Of a stretch of DNA of 64,000 bases, positions 61,658-64,000 are shown piece after piece. A program made the translations under genes and the position numbers. The notes beneath the pieces were generated by a model that made no database searches, was not told the origin of the DNA, and worked only from the letters and a program-made list of their open reading frames with translations. Origin of the DNA: MPNP01 sp963668325. GTDB lineage: Bacteria > Pseudomonadota > Alphaproteobacteria > Rhodobacterales > Rhodobacteraceae. The stretch is taken from contig OY764222.1 in assembly GCA_963668325.1 (NCBI GenBank), positions 2,976,001-3,040,000 on the forward strand, in the 5' to 3' direction. Positions within the stretch are counted from its first letter, which is position 1; the number at the start of each line of letters is the position of its first letter.

Positions 61658-62449
61658 CTAATTATTCTTTTTTAAACTCCAGGAAGGTTTGGCTTTCAAA
61701 AAGTATGATCTCACACCTTCTTCGGCTTCCTTCTCAGCCCAAACTTTGGTCAATGCTTCTACAGTTTTTTCGATGGTCTGTTCCGTAATTTGTTCTCCCA
61801 ATCCACGAAAAAGATTTTTTGTAGCCCTTACTGCTGAAGGTGAACCCTCAAGATATAGCAAAGATTTTTGGAGAATAACTGAATCCAACTCTTCCAAGGC
61901 AACTATTTCATCTACCAAACCTACTTTTTTAGCTTCCTGAACCGTAAAAAGCCTACCTGAAAAAAGAAACCTGTTTCCAATTTTGTTCCCAAGAGTTCTT
62001 TGAACGTAAGGTGAAATTGTTGCAGGAATGAGACCAAGCTTTACCTCGGAGAAACTAAACTTGGCATCATTTACTCCAATTACTTCATCAGATAATACCA
62101 CCAACCCCAATCCGCCACCAAATGCACCACCTTGCACTCCTGATAGGACTGGAACCGGAATTTCATACCATGCATTGAGCATATGCGCCAATTCCCAGGC
62201 ATCTCGGCTATTTTGCTCTGGAGCTCTTTGGGTACGTTCCTTCATCCACCCAAGATCAGCTCCGGCACAAAAAAAATCTCCCTCACCCGTCAAGGTGACA
62301 ACCCGGATTTCCGGATTTCTAATGATCATGTCAGCTATTTCCCAAAGCCTTTCAATCATTTCGGTATTAAAGGAATTCTTCTTTTCAGGACGATTCAAAA
62401 CAACCTTTGCAACACCTGAAGGTTGTATCTCTAACTTAACAGATTCCAT
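61658..62449 (-). CDS. Enoyl-CoA hydratase/isomerase family, methylglutaconyl-CoA hydratase (LiuC)-like
   Basis: 263 residues. The crotonase oxyanion-hole motifs are FFCAGADLGWMKERTQ and GGAFGGGLGLVVLSD. The ADLGWMK segment is characteristic of methylglutaconyl-CoA hydratases of leucine breakdown. The active-site Glu region (FSEVKLGLIPA) is kept. No other leucine-pathway (liu) genes are nearby; it lies 32 bp after the DUF849 gene on the same strand, so it could serve that pathway instead. The substrate assignment is therefore tentative, the fold secure. Confidence 0.83.
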   Translation of the reverse strand: MESVKLEIQPSGVAKVVLNRPEKKNSFNTEMIERLWEIADMIIRNPEIRVVTLTGEGDFFCAGADLGWMKERTQRAPEQNSRDAWELAHMLNAWYEIPVPVLSGVQGGAFGGGLGLVVLSDEVIGVNDAKFSFSEVKLGLIPATISPYVQRTLGNKIGNRFLFSGRLFTVQEAKKVGLVDEIVALEELDSVILQKSLLYLEGSPSAVRATKNLFRGLGEQITEQTIEKTVEALTKVWAEKEAEEGVRSYFLKAKPSWSLKKNN

Positions 62450-62481
62450 TTGTACCTGAGCCTATATTGCACTTCTGTTCA

Positions 62482-63396
62482 CTATTTGGTTAAGGGACTT
62501 CTTTTTGTCAGATCCAATTTTTTCCTGGCCTCCGCTGGACTGATTACCCTGGCACCAAGAGATTCCACAATATTAACGGCTTTTTCCACCAGTTGAAAAT
62601 TTTGAGCAAGTACCCCCTTGCTTAAATACAGGTTATCCTCCAAACCGACGCGCGGATTACCGCCTGCCAAAACAGCAGCTGCAACATATGGCATCTGGTT
62701 TCTTCCCAAGGAAAAGGCCGAAAAGGTCCATGTATCAGGAACATTGTTTACCATTGCCATGAAGGTGTTTAGGTCATCAGGTGCACCCCAAGGAACACCC
62801 ATGCAAAGTTGGACTAAAGCTGGTTCCGGCAAAATACCCATTTGAACCAATCTCTTGGCAAACCACAAATTACCAGTATCAAATGCTTCTATTTCAGGCT
62901 TTACACCCATATCAATCATCATTGAACACATCTCATCCAACATCCCAGGGGTATTCAACATAACATAATCCGCTTCAGCAAAGTTCATTGATCCACAATC
63001 AAGTGTACAAATCTCCGGTCGACAAAGTCTGACATGCTCGACCCTAGCTTTTGCACTGGCCAAATCGGTACCCTCTACCAAAGGTAATGGAGAATCTGGT
63101 GAGCCTACCACCAAATCACCTCCCATTCCTGCAGTTAGATTTAACACAACATCTACATTGGAGGATCTGATCCTATCGGTTACTTCTTTGTAGTAGTCAA
63201 CCTTGCGGGATGGAGCCCCTGTTTCAGGATCCCTGACGTGACAATGGACGATGGCAGCACCAGCCTTGGCAGCTTCAATAGCGCTATTTGCTATCTCTTT
63301 TGGAGATCTTGGTACATATTGGCTTCTGTCCTGTGTGCCGCCTGAACCAGTTACAGCACAAGTAATGAATACTTCCTTATTCATTTCCAATGGCAT
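62482..63396 (-). CDS. DUF849/BKACE beta-keto acid cleavage enzyme
   Basis: 304 residues; the more likely start is the ATG at 63384 (MNKEVFITCAVTGSGG). The family motifs KAGAAIVHCHVRDPETGAPS (zinc His pair), LNLTAGMGGDLVV, PEICTLDCGSMNF and FMAMVNNVPDTWTFSAFSLG are present. BKACE enzymes split 3-keto acids with acetyl-CoA to give acetoacetate and a new CoA thioester. Its sequence recalls the subfamily that acts on dehydrocarnitine, but no carnitine dehydrogenase or thioesterase gene is visible in the window. Divergent from the thiolase gene across 282 bp. Confidence 0.86.
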   Translation of the reverse strand: MPLEMNKEVFITCAVTGSGGTQDRSQYVPRSPKEIANSAIEAAKAGAAIVHCHVRDPETGAPSRKVDYYKEVTDRIRSSNVDVVLNLTAGMGGDLVVGSPDSPLPLVEGTDLASAKARVEHVRLCRPEICTLDCGSMNFAEADYVMLNTPGMLDEMCSMMIDMGVKPEIEAFDTGNLWFAKRLVQMGILPEPALVQLCMGVPWGAPDDLNTFMAMVNNVPDTWTFSAFSLGRNQMPYVAAAVLAGGNPRVGLEDNLYLSKGVLAQNFQLVEKAVNIVESLGARVISPAEARKKLDLTKRSPLTK

Positions 63397-63678
63397 AGGT
63401 TTACTCCAGTTATAAATTCTCCCTGAATATCCTTAAATATCAATTCAAGGCTTTTGTTTTATCCAAGGGATAATGATTCTACTCAAATAAATTGTTTGGA
63501 TTTAAATTAAAATCAATCTTGAAATTTGTATTAGACCTAACACCTTTTCTACGCAAAGTATTTCAAATCAAAGCAAGCCCGCCTTTCTTTGATTTGGCCA
63601 AGATGTTACATATTTTCTATGTAATTAAATTTAGCCATCCCTTGATTGGGCATATGTGCTACAAATAAAGGTATAAAA

Positions 63679-64000
63679 ATGAACGAAGTTGTAATTGCTG
63701 GTGCTGGGAGAACACCTGTAGGTAGTTTTAATGGATCATTTGCGAGCGTACCAGCTGATGAACTTGGTGCACAAGTTTTGGAAGCCGTTCTTGAAAAAGC
63801 AAATGTTGATAAATCAGATGTTTCCGAAACCATACTTGGGCAGGTTCTAACTGCTGGTCAGGGTCAAAACCCTGCTCGCCAGGCTCATATCAAAGCCGGG
63901 TTACCAATAGAATCAGCAGCCTGGGGTATTAACCAGGTTTGTGGTTCTGGATTGCGAGCTGTTGCCATCGGTACTCAACATATTAAACTAGGTGATGCCG
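63679..64000 (+). CDS. Acetyl-CoA acetyltransferase (thiolase), cut by window edge
   Basis: 107 N-terminal residues are visible: MNEVVIAGAGRTPVGSFNGS, then QVLTAGQGQNPARQAHIKAG and NQVCGSGLRAVAIG with the acyl-accepting Cys. This is a PhaA/AtoB-type thiolase that condenses or splits acetyl-CoA and acetoacetyl-CoA. AAGG lies 9 nt before the start. Placed beside the BKACE gene, it could cleave the acetoacetyl unit after activation. It may instead start a polyhydroxyalkanoate operon. The C-terminus lies outside the window. Confidence 0.92.
   Translation, partial: MNEVVIAGAGRTPVGSFNGSFASVPADELGAQVLEAVLEKANVDKSDVSETILGQVLTAGQGQNPARQAHIKAGLPIESAAWGINQVCGSGLRAVAIGTQHIKLGDA

Noticed and set aside
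1..64000. tRNA or rRNA genes
   Set aside because: Reading both strands for T-loop-like GTTCRANNC with cloverleaf context and for conserved rRNA segments gave nothing convincing.

Overview
The window is one continuous stretch of a bacterial chromosome of moderate-to-low GC (roughly 40-43% by eye). Gene content points to an alphaproteobacterium. The evidence is a complete 14-gene nuoA-N operon followed by birA, coaX and an RNase J gene; a bamB/der block; yajC-secD-secF; tatABC; and a serS-surE-pcm-nlpD-like block. These arrangements are typical of Alphaproteobacteria, although here the tat genes face the serS block instead of leading into it. No rRNA or tRNA gene, CRISPR array or intact transposase was seen. 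A free-living, probably aerobic and possibly marine lifestyle is an inference from respiratory complex I, Fe-superoxide dismutase and the transporters.

Layout. 1-2.6 kb: der (cut by the left edge), bamB and a YfgM-like gene, all on minus. 2.9-7.7 kb: an RND efflux pair, with an unusually large permease. 7.7-9.6 kb: an acidic, repeat-rich LysM protein. 9.7-12.8 kb: a LOG-family enzyme, rarD, sodB and a TauE-type exporter. 12.8-15.9 kb: secF, secD, yajC. 16.1-26.1 kb: the most interesting region, a LysR regulator divergent from an apparent nine-gene operon. This encodes a TorT-like binding protein, a ribose-type ABC ATPase and permease, a Gfo/Idh/MocA oxidoreductase, PxpA, a biotin carrier, a biotin carboxylase, PxpB and PxpC. 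It reads as an uptake-and-degradation system for an unknown small molecule, perhaps a lactam or other cyclic amide. Its carboxylase resembles a split urea carboxylase.

26.4-31.2 kb: serS, surE, pcm, a LysM/degenerate-M23 lipoprotein and an SDR. 31.2-35.2 kb (minus): a DUF815 ATPase, tatC, tatB, tatA and an orphan ABC ATPase. 35.2-38.9 kb: a small decayed accessory island with two BrnT/BrnA-type toxin-antitoxin loci (one toxin frameshifted, one with two lesions), a secreted-protein gene with an in-frame stop, a short coiled-coil membrane protein and short repeats. 38.9-43.2 kb: an SDR, a DEAD-box helicase and RNase J.

43.2-59.1 kb (minus): coaX, birA and nuoN through nuoA. 59.5-61.5 kb: a partner-switching signalling set (receiver-PP2C phosphatase, HATPase kinase, STAS antagonist) with no sigma factor beside it. 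61.7-64 kb: an acyl-CoA module (LiuC-like hydratase, DUF849/BKACE enzyme, and a thiolase cut by the right edge). BirA could biotinylate the carrier protein of the 22.6-kb carboxylase.
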